DNA of 64,000 nucleotides from Alphaproteobacteria bacterium HGW-Alphaproteobacteria-1 (GCA_002842985.1 PHEQ01000001.1:62001-126000), one strand, 5' to 3'; counted from the first letter of the stretch, positions 33,478-43,169 are shown. Notes: a model not told the origin generated them from the sequence alone. Made by a program: numbers and translations.

Positions 33478-34977
33478 TCAGATCATTTCCTCCGCCTTCG
33501 CCGCGCGGGCCTTTTTCTCGAGCTTTTTCAGGTTCGTAGCGCGGAAATCGGCGCGGATATTCGGATCACCCTCCCAGACGCCCGCGCTGTCGCCGGTGCC
33601 CACCCCCTCGAAGAAGGCGCGCATCTTTCCCATGCGCTCGCGGTTGCCCATTGCGGCATTCACGACGGTGGCCAGACTGCCTGCGCCCGCCGGTCCCATC
33701 AGCGGCCGTGCCGAGATGAGATTCGTGAAGTAAAGACTTGGTGTTCCACGTTCTTTCGCCTTTTGAACGACCGGCGTCGTGCCAATGGCAAGGTCAGGCT
33801 CCAGCGCTTCCATCGCGGCGCAATCATCCTCCAGCGAGGCCCGGAATTTCACCCTCGCGCCATGCGCCTCAAGCCACTCGGCATCCGCCGCCGACCAGGC
33901 CGATTTCGCACAGGCCGTGCCCACATAAGGCACCTCAGCCCCGCTCTCGATCAACAGCCGCGCGACCAGCAATTCGCTGCCCTCATAGCCCGAAACGGTG
34001 ATCCGCCCCTTGATCGGTGCCGCGGCCAGCGCGCCCCGGATCGCGGGCAGGATGGCATTCTGCGCCTCGGAAATCTTTTCCTGCGATATACCAAATGCTT
34101 GGCCGATGTTCTTCAACCACATTTCAGTGCCGTCCACCCCGACCGGCGCGCTGCCCACGATGGGCCGCCCGGCCGCCTCGAACTCGCGCACCGCCGCCGT
34201 GTAGAACGGATGGATCGCCGCCACCGCCCCGCAATCGAGTGCTGCATAAAGCTCGCGCCACTCGCGGCACGGCACCACCGGTCCCACCGCCAGCCCCAAG
34301 GGGGCCAGCATCTGCCCGATGATCATCGGATCCGCCGGAAACATCTCACCCAGAAGCGTGACGGTAGGGCGGTCCGAAACACCGCCCTCGGGGGCTGCCA
34401 CCGGCCCGGCCTCGGCCTCCTTGCGGGCATAGTTCAGCATCGCGCCCGCCAGCACATCCTTGGCCTCGGCATGGGTCGGCACGCCGAACCCCGGCACGTC
34501 GATGCCGACAATGCGCACGCCGTTGATTTCACGCGGCAAAAGGCGCAGCGGCACGCCGCTCGCGGTCGGCACGCAAAGGTTGGTCACCACCACCGCATCA
34601 TAACGGTCGGGATCGGCCAGCTCGTGCACCGCGTCGCGGATATCCTCAAACAGCTTGCCCGTGACAAGGCTCTCAGAATTGAACGGCACATAGCCGACCG
34701 AGCGCCGCGCACCGTAGAAATGACTCACGAAAGTAAGACCGTAGACGCAGCAGGCCGAGCCTGAAAGCACCGTCGCCACGCGCTTCATCCGCAACCCCAC
34801 TCGAAGCGAGCCGAACGCCGGGCACATGCTCTGCGGCTTGTCATGCGGCCCTTGCGGGTAATCGGCGGCATATCGGTCGAGCACCTCTGACGCCCCCGCC
34901 TTGCGCGCGGCTTGGGTCATCTCGTCCTTGGCATGACAGCCAAGGCCTGCATCGGGGATATGGCCCTGTGCGCTCAT
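33478..34977 (-). CDS. bchY: Chlorophyllide a reductase subunit Y
   Basis: 499 residues, NifD-like subunit of chlorophyllide oxidoreductase, partner of BchZ; electrons arrive from BchX. Cluster-region cysteines are visible in [25 protein letters not shown] and [35 protein letters not shown] is a strong family block. ATG 34977 overlaps the stop of the 51-residue upstream ORF (ATGA, 34974-34977), so bchY translation is likely coupled to that ORF rather than directly to bchX. Confidence 0.97.
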   Translation of the reverse strand: MSAQGHIPDAGLGCHAKDEMTQAARKAGASEVLDRYAADYPQGPHDKPQSMCPAFGSLRVGLRMKRVATVLSGSACCVYGLTFVSHFYGARRSVGYVPFNSESLVTGKLFEDIRDAVHELADPDRYDAVVVTNLCVPTASGVPLRLLPREINGVRIVGIDVPGFGVPTHAEAKDVLAGAMLNYARKEAEAGPVAAPEGGVSDRPTVTLLGEMFPADPMIIGQMLAPLGLAVGPVVPCREWRELYAALDCGAVAAIHPFYTAAVREFEAAGRPIVGSAPVGVDGTEMWLKNIGQAFGISQEKISEAQNAILPAIRGALAAAPIKGRITVSGYEGSELLVARLLIESGAEVPYVGTACAKSAWSAADAEWLEAHGARVKFRASLEDDCAAMEALEPDLAIGTTPVVQKAKERGTPSLYFTNLISARPLMGPAGAGSLATVVNAAMGNRERMGKMRAFFEGVGTGDSAGVWEGDPNIRADFRATNLKKLEKKARAAKAEEMI

Positions 34978-35129
34978 GACGCCCGCCTTTCGGGGGTCTC
35001 GTCGCGCCCCTCGCCCGCTGCCAAGACATCGGCCATCAGACGACGGATCTGCTCGGGGCGCGCCTCGGCCAGCAGCCGCTGCACCTCGGCCAGCGTTTCG
35101 CGACGAAGGGAGGGATCACGCCTCGTCAT
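34974..35129 (-). CDS. Small ORF (51 aa) coupled between bchX and bchY
   Basis: 52 codons including stop. ATG 35129 lies inside the last codons of bchX (14-bp overlap) and the TGA overlaps the ATG of bchY, so the ORF bridges both genes exactly. The product begins [20 protein letters not shown] and continues with RPEQIRRLMADVLAAGEG; it is rich in Arg, Glu, Leu and Ala and looks like one or two amphipathic helices, with no Cys. No family is recognised. It may be a real microprotein (an assembly or regulatory partner of the reductase) or only a translational relay. Without it, BchX and BchY would be 138 bp apart. Confidence 0.55.
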   Translation of the reverse strand: MTRRDPSLRRETLAEVQRLLAEARPEQIRRLMADVLAAGEGRDETPERRAS

Positions 35130-36120
35130 AAATCACCTCGAGGCTCGGCTTCGGCTTGGCGTATTTGCCGCGCATGTCGGCATCGGTGGCGGGCACCAGG
35201 ACGTAGTCGCCGCCCGTGTCCTTGCTGTCGAAGAGCGCGAGCAACCCGTCCTGATCGAGCGGGCTTGGCCGCACCGGCGGCGCGATGGAAACCGCGTCTG
35301 CCAGCCCCGCGAAAAGCGCGCCCCACTGGCTCTGCATCGTGCCGACAATCTGGTAATTCGCGGATTTCTTGCGCAGATCGTCATCCTGCGGTATGGCCGC
35401 CAGCACCGGGATGTTCACCGCCGCCGCGAAGGCCTGCGCCTCGCCGGAATGGTCATCCTTGTTGATCACCAGCCCCGCGACGCCGACATTGCCACCCAGC
35501 TTGCGGAAATATTCCACCGCCGAGCAGACATTGTTGGCCACGTAAAGCGATTGCAGATCGTTGGAGGCCACCAGAATGACCTTCTGCGCCATGTCCCGCG
35601 CGATCGGCAGACCAAAGCCGCCGCAAACCACGTCGCCCAGGAAATCCAGCAGCACGTAGTCGAAATCCCAGTCGTGAAAGCCGAGTTTTTCCAGCAGTTC
35701 GAACCCGTGGATGATGCCGCGCCCGCCACAGCCCCGGCCCACTTCCGGCCCGCCAAGCTCCATCGCGAAAACACCGCCGCGCTTGAAGCACACGTCGCCG
35801 ATGGCGACCGGCTCTCCGGCGAGGTTCTTTTTCGTCGAGGTCTCGATGATCGTCGGGCACGCCTTGCCGCCAAAGAGCAGGCTCGTGGTGTCGGATTTCG
35901 GATCGCAGCCAATGAGCAGCACGCGCTTGCCCTGTTCGGCCATCATGTGGCTGAGATTGGCCAGCGTGAAGGATTTGCCGATCCCGCCCTTTCCGTAGAT
36001 CGCGATGATCTGCGTCTTTTTCGAGGGCGGTGCCTGCGGCACTTCAAGCGTCGGCTCTTCTGCCGCCTCGTCGCGCAGCCGCTTGTCGAATGCCTTGAGA
36101 TTGGGCACGTCGTCTTTCAT
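35116..36120 (-). CDS. bchX: Chlorophyllide a reductase iron protein subunit X
   Basis: 334 residues, NifH-like ATP-dependent electron donor to BchYZ. The P-loop YGKGGIGKS is at 42-50; [15 protein letters not shown] contains the switch region. The [4Fe-4S] ligand cysteines lie in [11 protein letters not shown] and [10 protein letters not shown]. The N-terminal ~35 residues are a non-conserved extension. ATG 36120 overlaps the bchC stop (ATGA). Confidence 0.97.
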   Translation of the reverse strand: MKDDVPNLKAFDKRLRDEAAEEPTLEVPQAPPSKKTQIIAIYGKGGIGKSFTLANLSHMMAEQGKRVLLIGCDPKSDTTSLLFGGKACPTIIETSTKKNLAGEPVAIGDVCFKRGGVFAMELGGPEVGRGCGGRGIIHGFELLEKLGFHDWDFDYVLLDFLGDVVCGGFGLPIARDMAQKVILVASNDLQSLYVANNVCSAVEYFRKLGGNVGVAGLVINKDDHSGEAQAFAAAVNIPVLAAIPQDDDLRKKSANYQIVGTMQSQWGALFAGLADAVSIAPPVRPSPLDQDGLLALFDSKDTGGDYVLVPATDADMRGKYAKPKPSLEVIYDEA

Positions 36121-37058
36121 GCGGCGTCCTTCCAGTTGAGAATCATCTTGAGGCAATCGGGATCGCCGAAAGCCGTGCGATAGGCGTGCGGCGCCTCTTC
36201 GGCGCGCGCCTGATGGGTGATGAGGCCCGACAGCGACAGCGCGCCGGTTTCGACGAGATCGCGCACGGCGACAAGGTCGCCCCGCGTCCATTCGGCGGCC
36301 ACCCGCAACCGCGCCTCGCGCATGAAGGCGGGCGGAAAGGCAAAACTGAGGCCTTGGGGATAAAATCCCGCCAGCACGATCTCGCCGCCCTTGGCCAGCC
36401 GCCCGATCAGATCATCGAGGATCCCGGCGTTGCCCGAGGCGTCATAAATCGCGCGATAATCGCGGCGCGTGTCGTCTTCGGGCGCGATCACCGAATAGCC
36501 CTCGGCCCCGCTGCGGCGACCGGGTTCGGCCTCCCACACGACCGGCGCGGGCGCGCCCGCCGCAATCGCCAGCCGCGCGAGAAGCCGACCGAGAACGCCG
36601 TGACCGACGATAAGATCGGGCATGGCCTTGTCGAGGCCTGCCATGGTGTGCCGCGCGGTGGCGGCCAGCGCCAGAAGCGCGCCCTCGGGCCCATGGCCCG
36701 CGTCGATGCGCACCACACGATCCGCGCGACTCACCAGCCGCGCCGCGGCACCGCCGAAAAGCCCGTGGGCGCCCTCGAAACAATCCGCGCCCGGAACGAA
36801 GACATGATCGCCCGCGCGAAAGCCCGTGGCGGGGTCCGCCTCGACCACTTCGCCTGCGGCCTCGTAACCCGGCACCAGCGGATAGCCCATCCCCGGAAAG
36901 GGAGGCATCTGCCCGGACCAGAACAGTTTTTCCGTGCCGGTCGAAATTCCGGAATGGGAAATCTCCACCACGATATCGCCCGCCACCGGCGCCTTGAGCG
37001 ACAGAAGGTCGATGCTCAGATCCTCCGGACCTTTCAGGCAGATGGCGCGGGTTTCCAT
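36117..37058 (-). CDS. bchC: Bacteriochlorophyllide a (3-hydroxyethyl) dehydrogenase
   Basis: 313-residue zinc-free MDR family enzyme that oxidises the C3 hydroxyethyl group of bacteriochlorophyllide to acetyl. Conserved are [20 protein letters not shown] (33-52) and [17 protein letters not shown]; the NAD site around residues 150-165 reads [21 protein letters not shown] 37058 follows GAGGAGG. A 126-bp region upstream contains the promoter with two PpsR boxes, so bchC heads an internal transcription unit of the superoperon. Confidence 0.95.
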   Translation of the reverse strand: METRAICLKGPEDLSIDLLSLKAPVAGDIVVEISHSGISTGTEKLFWSGQMPPFPGMGYPLVPGYEAAGEVVEADPATGFRAGDHVFVPGADCFEGAHGLFGGAAARLVSRADRVVRIDAGHGPEGALLALAATARHTMAGLDKAMPDLIVGHGVLGRLLARLAIAAGAPAPVVWEAEPGRRSGAEGYSVIAPEDDTRRDYRAIYDASGNAGILDDLIGRLAKGGEIVLAGFYPQGLSFAFPPAFMREARLRVAAEWTRGDLVAVRDLVETGALSLSGLITHQARAEEAPHAYRTAFGDPDCLKMILNWKDAA

Positions 37059-37119
37059 GATGGCCCCCTCCTCGGTGGCATCTGCGCCGGATTGACGCAG
37101 CGGGTGGCACTTTCCCTAA

Positions 37120-37163
37120 TGTCATCTTAAAGGGACATCCTACAGTGTCAACCTTTGTTTACA
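37120..37163 (-). promoter_or_regulatory. bchC promoter with two PpsR/CrtJ boxes
   Basis: Two perfect TGT-N12-ACA palindromes, TGTCATCTTAAAGGGACA (37120-37137) and TGTCAACCTTTGTTTACA (37146-37163), are 8 bp apart. On the minus strand TTGACA (37151-37146) and TAAGAT (37129-37124) are spaced 16 bp, so each box covers one promoter hexamer. This is the layout by which PpsR/CrtJ represses bchC under oxygen in Rhodobacter. The start codon is 61 bp beyond the -10 side. Confidence 0.9.
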
Positions 37164-37184
37164 CTCAAAGTGCCAACTGTCAGG

Positions 37185-38318
37185 TTAAACTTCCGGCTTC
37201 TCGCAAACCATCACGCTGGTCACATAAGGCCGCTGGGGCCGCGGGCTGTGGCGAACCACGAATCCCGCCTCTTCGCAAAGCGCTGCGATCTCGGCGGCAG
37301 AGCGCGCGCGCCCGGTGCCCATGGCCATGGTGTAGAAGGCAAAATAAAGATCGCCCGCCGCCTCTGGGCGCGTGCCGCCCGCCATCGGCTCGGCCACGAT
37401 CAGCCGCCCACCAGGCGGCAAGGCACGATAGACATTCGCCAGAAGCGCGCGCACCGTCCCATCCGCATGGTCATAAAGCACGCGCACAAGGCTTGCAGTA
37501 TCGGCCCCCTCGGGCAGGTCCGCCTCTCGAAAGCTCATCGGGCGGAGCGTGACCCGCGACGCCACACCCGCCGCGCCCAGACGCGGGCGGGCCGCCTCGA
37601 GCACCTCGGGCAGATCCACGAGCACCGCCTGAAGTACCGGATGCGCCGTGAGCGCGGCGGAGACAAAGGCCCCCGTGCCGCCCCCCACATCCATCAGCAC
37701 CCGCGCGCCCGACAGAGAAACCGCGCGCAACACATCCTCGGCCACGAGCCGCTGGCTCTGCGCCATCAGGTCGGAATACCGTTCGGCCACCTCTGGCGCG
37801 ACCTCGCCCGCCTGCCCGAAGACATAGGGCCAGAACCGCGCCAGCTCGGTCTCACCCTCGCCGCGCAGAAGGGCGACCGGATCGGCCATGTCGGCATAAA
37901 AGGCGCGGTTGTGGCGAATCATCGCCTCGAGCCCCGGCACGCCGAGAATCACCGCGCCGCGCCGCGCCAGCGCATAGCGCCCGTCACGCCGCCGCGTCAG
38001 CAGGCCAAGCGCCGCGCCGCCCTGCAAGAGCGCGGCCATGCGGTGCGCAGGAATCTCCGCCGCGCGCGCCAGATACTCCGGGGTGCGCGCACCGTCCAGA
38101 AGCGCGCGCAAACTGCCGGTCTCGACCAACGCCAGCAGCACCTGGGATTTCACAAACCCCTGCAATATATCGAATATTTCCGCTCCATCGCGCCGCGCCA
38201 GCCTACGCCCGAACGGCAGGCGTGCCGCCCGCGCCTGCACCTCGGGACGTGTGAGCAACCGCAGGAACCAGCCCCGAAGCCCGCCCCGCGTGGCGGGCGG
38301 CCCGGCCATCGCTGTCAT
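37185..38318 (-). CDS. crtF: Hydroxyneurosporene/spheroidene-pathway O-methyltransferase
   Basis: 377-residue SAM methyltransferase that methylates the C1 hydroxyl of hydroxylated carotenoids in the spheroidene or spirilloxanthin route. The SAM motif is VLMDVGGGTGAFV near residue 212; an N-terminal winged-helix dimerisation domain (FDILQGFVKSQVLLALVETG, about 48-67) is typical of this class. ATG 38318 overlaps the crtE stop (ATGA); a second ATG is 3 codons in. The bchC promoter region lies downstream of its stop, so crtEF transcripts can read into bchC. Confidence 0.93.
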   Translation of the reverse strand: MTAMAGPPATRGGLRGWFLRLLTRPEVQARAARLPFGRRLARRDGAEIFDILQGFVKSQVLLALVETGSLRALLDGARTPEYLARAAEIPAHRMAALLQGGAALGLLTRRRDGRYALARRGAVILGVPGLEAMIRHNRAFYADMADPVALLRGEGETELARFWPYVFGQAGEVAPEVAERYSDLMAQSQRLVAEDVLRAVSLSGARVLMDVGGGTGAFVSAALTAHPVLQAVLVDLPEVLEAARPRLGAAGVASRVTLRPMSFREADLPEGADTASLVRVLYDHADGTVRALLANVYRALPPGGRLIVAEPMAGGTRPEAAGDLYFAFYTMAMGTGRARSAAEIAALCEEAGFVVRHSPRPQRPYVTSVMVCEKPEV

Positions 38319-39184
38319 GCCCTGTGCCGGGCCGGCATCCGGGGCATGATCCGTTCGGCCTGAAGCCGCACCATCTGCGCAAGCGCCGCCTCACCCGGAC
38401 AGGACGGGATCGAGGCGATGGCACCTGCAAGGATGTCGGACAGCCGCGACACCGCCCCCTTGACGCCAAGCTGCGTCACCGCATTGGGCCGCCCGTGCAG
38501 ATCATCCTGCCCCACCGGCTTGCCCAGGCTCTCGGCATCCATCACCGCGTCGCGCAGGTCATCGGCCACCTGAAACGCCTCGCCAATGAGCGCGCCCAGA
38601 TCGTGCCACGGCTCGGGCTCATGCCCTGCCGCGATGGCCCCCATCTGGGTGGCCGCCACAAAAAGCGCGCCGGTCTTGGCGCGGTGATAGGCGGCGAGAT
38701 CGACCGTCGGTTCGCTTTCCCAGCCCTGCCCCGCGCAGATACCTCCCGGCATCCCCGTGCGCCGCGCCAGTGTCGACGTAAGGCGCAGCGCGCGCGCCGC
38801 CTCCTTGTCGCCCGCGCGCGCAAGCGTCTCGAAGGCCAGCACGATGAGGCTGTCACCGGCCAGCACCGCCAGCGGCTCGGAATAGGCGCGATGCACCGAC
38901 GGTTTGCCGCGCCGCGTGTCGGCATCGTCGAAACAGGGCAGATCGTCATGCACGAGGCTCGCGCAGTGAATAAGTTCGAGCGCCACCGCCGCCGCATCCG
39001 AGAGCGCGGGCTGGTCGTCACCGCAGGCCATCGCCACCGACAAAAGGATCGTGGGCCTTATCCGCGCCCCACCCGGCAAGACCGCGTGGCTGAGTGCCGC
39101 GGCCAGTTGACGGGGCGCGGGCGGCCCGCCTGCGCGCGCGAGTGCGGCGCCAATGGCCCCTTCGATCCGGTGCGAAAGCTGCAT
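38315..39184 (-). CDS. crtE: Geranylgeranyl diphosphate synthase
   Basis: 289-residue trans-prenyltransferase supplying GGPP for carotenoids and for the bacteriochlorophyll tail. The first Asp-rich motif DDLPCFDD is at 80-87, followed by RRGKPSVHRA; the second is QVADDLRD near residue 206. The PpsR box pair is in its 94-bp divergent upstream gap shared with crtD. It is coupled to crtF. Confidence 0.95.
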   Translation of the reverse strand: MQLSHRIEGAIGAALARAGGPPAPRQLAAALSHAVLPGGARIRPTILLSVAMACGDDQPALSDAAAVALELIHCASLVHDDLPCFDDADTRRGKPSVHRAYSEPLAVLAGDSLIVLAFETLARAGDKEAARALRLTSTLARRTGMPGGICAGQGWESEPTVDLAAYHRAKTGALFVAATQMGAIAAGHEPEPWHDLGALIGEAFQVADDLRDAVMDAESLGKPVGQDDLHGRPNAVTQLGVKGAVSRLSDILAGAIASIPSCPGEAALAQMVRLQAERIMPRMPARHRA

Positions 39185-39206
39185 GTCGGGCCTCCTGAGC
39201 CGCCTG

Positions 39207-39249
39207 TGTCATTTATAAATGACATACCTTGTGTAAATCATACTGGACA
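39207..39249. promoter_or_regulatory. Two PpsR/CrtJ boxes in the crtE-crtD divergent region
   Basis: TGTCATTTATAAATGACA (39207-39224, a fully symmetric 18-mer) and TGTAAATCATACTGGACA (39232-39249), both perfect TGT-N12-ACA, are 7 bp apart. They lie 23 bp from the crtE start and 30 bp from the crtD start, so one dimer pair could repress both directions. Promoter hexamers are less clear than at bchC. Confidence 0.88.
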
Positions 39250-39278
39250 GATTGCCGTGCAGAGTCAACAATCCTCCC

Positions 39279-40844
39279 ATGACAGCCGGGGCGCAGGATC
39301 AGACAGTGATCATCGGGGCAGGGGTCGCGGGGCTTGTCGCCGCCGCGCGGCTGGCCCATGCGGGCCATGCCGTCACCCTGCTGGAGCGCCATGACCATGT
39401 GGGCGGCAAGATGCGCGCCCTGCCCTCGCCCGCCGGTCCGGTGGCAGCGGGGCCGACCGTGCTCACGCTGCGCGGCGTGTTCGACGCACTTTTTGCCGAG
39501 TGCGGCGAGCGCCTGGAGGACCATATCCGCCTAATTCGTCAACCGCTTCTGGCGCGGCATTTCTGGCCAGATGGCAGCCGACTTGACCTTTTTGACGACA
39601 GCCGCCGCAACGCGCAGGCCATTGCCGATTTCGCCGGGACACGCGCCGCCGATCAGTTCCGCGCCTTTGACACCCGCGCGCGCGCGCTCTTTGACGGGTT
39701 CGACGCGCCCATGATGCGGGCTGCCGAGCCGCGCCTGATGCGCCTTGTCGCCCATGTCGCCGCGCGCCCGCATCTCCTGCGCCAGATGGCCCCGCTCAAA
39801 TCTCTGGCGGACCTGCTGAACGAGAGCTTTGATGACCCCCGCCTTGCCCAGCTTTTCGGGCGCTATGCCACCTATGTCGGCGGCACGCCCGACGGCGTGC
39901 CCGCGCTTCTGGCGCTGATCTGGCGCGCCGAGGCAGGCGGGGTCTGGGCGGTGGAGGGCGGGATGCACCGGCTGGCCGCAGCACTGGCAGACCTCGCGCG
40001 GCGCAAGGGCGCGATGATCGAAACGCGCGCGCATGTCGCCCGGGTCGAGGCCACGGGCGGCGCGGTGCGCGCCGTCATCCTTGCCGATGGCCGCCGCATC
40101 GCGTGCGCGCGCGTGGTCTTCAACGGCGATCCGCGTGCGCTGGCAACGGGCGCGCTCGGCCGCGATTGCGCCTCGGTCGCCAAGGTCACGCACCGCGCGC
40201 CGCGCAGCCTCTCGGCCGAGGTCTGGGCCTTTGCGGCGCGTCCCCTTGGCCCTGACCTCGCCCATCACAACGTGTTTTTCCGCGCCGATCCGGCACCGGA
40301 ATTCGCCGCCCTCATGCGCGGCGAGGCGGTGGCCGATCCCACGCTTTATGTCTGCGCCATGGATCGCGGACTGGGGGCCGCCCCACCCGATCCCGAGCGT
40401 TTCGAGATCATCGCCAATGCGCCCGCGCGCCCCGATGACGCCCCCCCCGAGGAGACCACCCCATGCCATCCGAGATGTTTCGAGACGCTGGCCCGCTTCG
40501 GTCTGACCTTCTCGCCCGAACCGGGCACGGCGGCCCTGACGACGCCCGCGGGCTTCGCGAACCTCTTCCCGGCCTCGAACGGTGCGCTTTACGGGCAGAG
40601 CCCGCACGGGGCGCTGGCGGCCCTCAGGCGTCCGACGGCGCGGACGGGGATTCGGGGATTCTACCTGGCCGGGGGCGGCACGCATCCGGGGGCGGGGGTG
40701 CCGATGGCGGCCCTCTCCGGTCGGCACGCGGCCGAAGCGATCATGGGCGACCGAATTTCAACCTCGATGTCCCGCCCGACGGATACGCCTGGTGGTATCT
40801 CGACGGGATCAGCGAGGATGGCACGCGCGCGATCTCGGTCATAG
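39279..40844 (+). CDS. crtD: 1-Hydroxycarotenoid 3,4-desaturase (methoxyneurosporene dehydrogenase)
   Basis: 521-residue FAD-dependent desaturase of the CrtI/CrtD family that introduces the 3,4 double bond. The FAD dinucleotide motif VIIGAGVAGLVAAARLAHAG is at 10-29; the C-terminal family signature is GFYLAGGGTHPGAGVPMAAL. The last ~35 residues (from about ATG 40743 on, GDRISTSMSRPTDTPG...) are out-of-frame translation of the crtC N-terminal coding region and look non-conserved; the frame stops at TAG 40842-40844. Upstream ATG 39252 is possible, but 39279 fits the family start. Confidence 0.93.
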   Translation: MTAGAQDQTVIIGAGVAGLVAAARLAHAGHAVTLLERHDHVGGKMRALPSPAGPVAAGPTVLTLRGVFDALFAECGERLEDHIRLIRQPLLARHFWPDGSRLDLFDDSRRNAQAIADFAGTRAADQFRAFDTRARALFDGFDAPMMRAAEPRLMRLVAHVAARPHLLRQMAPLKSLADLLNESFDDPRLAQLFGRYATYVGGTPDGVPALLALIWRAEAGGVWAVEGGMHRLAAALADLARRKGAMIETRAHVARVEATGGAVRAVILADGRRIACARVVFNGDPRALATGALGRDCASVAKVTHRAPRSLSAEVWAFAARPLGPDLAHHNVFFRADPAPEFAALMRGEAVADPTLYVCAMDRGLGAAPPDPERFEIIANAPARPDDAPPEETTPCHPRCFETLARFGLTFSPEPGTAALTTPAGFANLFPASNGALYGQSPHGALAALRRPTARTGIRGFYLAGGGTHPGAGVPMAALSGRHAAEAIMGDRISTSMSRPTDTPGGISTGSARMARARSRS

Positions 40845-41683
40845 GCTTCATCGGGTCGGTGTTTTCGCCGTGGTATGCCTGGTCGGGGCGGCGCAACCCT
40901 GCCAATCATTGCTGCATCAACGTCGCCACCTACGGCCCCGGCGGGCGGTTCACCATGACCGACCGGGGCGAGAGCGCGCTGCGCCAGAGCGCCGATTGCC
41001 TGACCGTGGGGCCCTCTTCGATGCGCTGGCAGGACGGGCGGCTGATCGTCGAGATCGATGAATGGGGCGCACCGCCAATGGTGAGCCGCGTGCGCGGGCG
41101 GGTGGTGGTCACGCCCGCGGCGCTCACCGGCGTGGAGGTGGCGCTGACAGATGACGGGGCGCATGTCTGGCGCCCCTTCGCCCCGACCTCAGACATCGAG
41201 GTCGATCTCGAGGCCCCCGGCTGGCAATGGCGCGGGCATGGCTATTTCGACGCCAATTTCGGCACCCGCGCGCTTGAGGCCGATTTCAGCCGCTGGACCT
41301 GGGGCCGATTCCCGCGCGCGGGCGGCAGCACCTGCTTTTACGACGCCACGCGCCGCGACGGCAGCACGTTCGAATTGGGCGTGCATTTCGACGCGGAGGG
41401 CTGCGCCGACACGATCCCCCTGCCCCCCAAGGCGCGGATGGCGCGCAGCCTCTGGGCCGTGGCGCGCGAGACCCGCGCCGATCCGGGCCACTCGCCCCGG
41501 CAGGTGAAACCAATGCTGGACGCGCCGTTCTACTGCCGCTCGGCTGTGCGCACCGTGATCGACGGCGAGGAAAGCGTGGGCGTGCACGAAGCGCTCGACC
41601 TAGACCGCTTTCGCTCGCCCCTGCTCAAGCCGATGCTTGCGGTGCGCGTGCCGCGCCGGGCACGTTGGCGGTTTCCCGACTGA
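40742..41683 (+). CDS. crtC: Carotenoid 1,2-hydratase, start codon unclear
   Basis: Adds water to the 1,2 double bond of acyclic carotenoids. Conserved sequence runs from about 40754: NLDVPPDGYAWWYLDGISED, then GFIGSVFSPWYAW, NHCCINVATYGP and RWTWGRFPRAGGSTCFYDA. Coordinates give the homology-supported extent, not a proven start. In this frame the only ATGs upstream are 40463 and 40475, deep inside crtD, and no GTG or TTG occurs until GTG 40859, which would remove GYAWWYLDG. AUA 40841-40843 overlaps the crtD stop, just where a Rhodobacter-like ATGA junction would be expected. The stop is at 41681-41683; glyA converges. Confidence 0.85.
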   Translation, partial: HGRPNFNLDVPPDGYAWWYLDGISEDGTRAISVIGFIGSVFSPWYAWSGRRNPANHCCINVATYGPGGRFTMTDRGESALRQSADCLTVGPSSMRWQDGRLIVEIDEWGAPPMVSRVRGRVVVTPAALTGVEVALTDDGAHVWRPFAPTSDIEVDLEAPGWQWRGHGYFDANFGTRALEADFSRWTWGRFPRAGGSTCFYDATRRDGSTFELGVHFDAEGCADTIPLPPKARMARSLWAVARETRADPGHSPRQVKPMLDAPFYCRSAVRTVIDGEESVGVHEALDLDRFRSPLLKPMLAVRVPRRARWRFPD

Positions 41684-41702
41684 TCCCGCCCGCCCGCGCT
41701 TT

Positions 41703-43010
41703 TCAGAGGTTCGGATAAAGCGGAAAGCGTGCGCAGAGCGTGGCCACCTCGGCCTTGACCTTGTCCTCGACGGCACCGTTGCCGTCCTCGCCATTGGCGG
41801 CAAGGCCATCGACAACCTCGATGATCCAGTCGGCAATCTGGCGGAATTCAGCCTCACCGAAGCCGCGCGTCGTGCCGGCGGGGCTGCCCAGACGGATACC
41901 GCTGGTCACCGTGGGCTTTTCAGGATCGAACGGCACGCCGTTCTTGTTGCAGGTGATATGCGCGCGGCCCAATGCCTTTTCGGTGGCATTGCCCTTGACG
42001 CCCTTGGGCCGCAGATCCACGAGCACGACATGCGTATCGGTGCCATGCGTCACCGTATCGAGCCCGCCCTTGATAAGTTGATCCGACAGCGCCTGCGCAT
42101 TGGCAATCACCGCCTTGATATAGTCCTTGAAACCGGGACGCAGCGCCTCGCCAAAGGCCACGGCCTTGCCTGCGATGACATGCATGAGCGGGCCGCCCTG
42201 GATGCCGGGAAAGATCGCCGAATTGAACTTCTTGGCGAGAGCCTCGTCATTGGTCAGGATCATGCCGCCGCGCGGGCCGCGCAGCGTCTTGTGGGTGGTG
42301 GTGGTGGCCACATGCGCATGGGGGAAGGGGCTGGGATGCTCGCCCGCCGCGACGAGCCCCGCGAAATGCGCCATGTCCACATGCAGCCAGGCACCGACGC
42401 TATCGGCGATCTCGCGCATTTTCGCAAAGTCGATCCGGCGCGGAATGGCAGAGCCACCGGCGATGATCAGCTTGGGTTGATGCTCGCTCGCCAGTGCCTG
42501 CACCTGGTCATAGTCGATCAGGTTATCCTCGCGCCGCACGCCGTATTGCACCGCGTTGAACCATTTGCCCGATTGGTTGGGCGCGGCCCCGTGCGTCAGG
42601 TGACCGCCCGCATCGAGGCTCATCCCGAGGATCGTGTCACCCGGTTTCAAAAGCGCGGTGAACACGCCCTGATTGGCCTGAGAGCCGGAATTGGGCTGCA
42701 CATTTGCAAAACCGCAACCGAAGAGCTGGCACGCCCGCTCGATGGCAAGGTTTTCGGCGATATCGACGAACTGACAGCCGCCATAATAGCGCCGCCCCGG
42801 ATAGCCTTCGGCATATTTGTTGGTCATCACCGAACCCTGCGCCTCCATCACGGCGGCGCTGACGATGTTCTCGGACGCGATCAGCTCGATCTCGTCGCGC
42901 TGACGACCAAGCTCGAGGCCGATCGCGCGGGCGATCTCGGGGTCGCGCGTGGCGAGGGATTCGGTGAAAAAGCCGGTGTCGGCCGCGGGCCGGTTTCCGT
43001 CATGGGGCAT
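41703..43010 (-). CDS. glyA: Serine hydroxymethyltransferase
   Basis: 435-residue PLP enzyme converting serine and tetrahydrofolate to glycine and methylene-THF, the main one-carbon source. The PLP lysine is Lys241 in [30 protein letters not shown] (64-78) is conserved. The open frame runs far upstream, but only ATG 43010 gives the standard N-terminus; longer starts would enter the divergent nadK. It converges with crtC, 19 bp between stops, and marks the right border of the photosynthesis cluster. Confidence 0.97.
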   Translation of the reverse strand: MPHDGNRPAADTGFFTESLATRDPEIARAIGLELGRQRDEIELIASENIVSAAVMEAQGSVMTNKYAEGYPGRRYYGGCQFVDIAENLAIERACQLFGCGFANVQPNSGSQANQGVFTALLKPGDTILGMSLDAGGHLTHGAAPNQSGKWFNAVQYGVRREDNLIDYDQVQALASEHQPKLIIAGGSAIPRRIDFAKMREIADSVGAWLHVDMAHFAGLVAAGEHPSPFPHAHVATTTTHKTLRGPRGGMILTNDEALAKKFNSAIFPGIQGGPLMHVIAGKAVAFGEALRPGFKDYIKAVIANAQALSDQLIKGGLDTVTHGTDTHVVLVDLRPKGVKGNATEKALGRAHITCNKNGVPFDPEKPTVTSGIRLGSPAGTTRGFGEAEFRQIADWIIEVVDGLAANGEDGNGAVEDKVKAEVATLCARFPLYPNL

Positions 43011-43169
43011 GGTGTGTCCTCCGCCAGAAGATGCATTTGGCGATGCACCTAGCTCAAACACCCTCTCAAGGAAAGATTGTAAAGCGACGCATCCCCCCAC
43101 CCGACCGGCATCTCTGGCCTTGGCGCGCGAATTGTGCTTGGTCTTGGGCAGGATAGGCCGGGAACAGCC

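Noticed and set aside
40463-40741. Long crtC N-terminus starting at ATG 40463
   Set aside because: The roughly 93 extra residues are out-of-frame translation of conserved crtD sequence (Gly/Arg/Ala-rich) and do not resemble CrtC; kept only as one explanation of the missing start.
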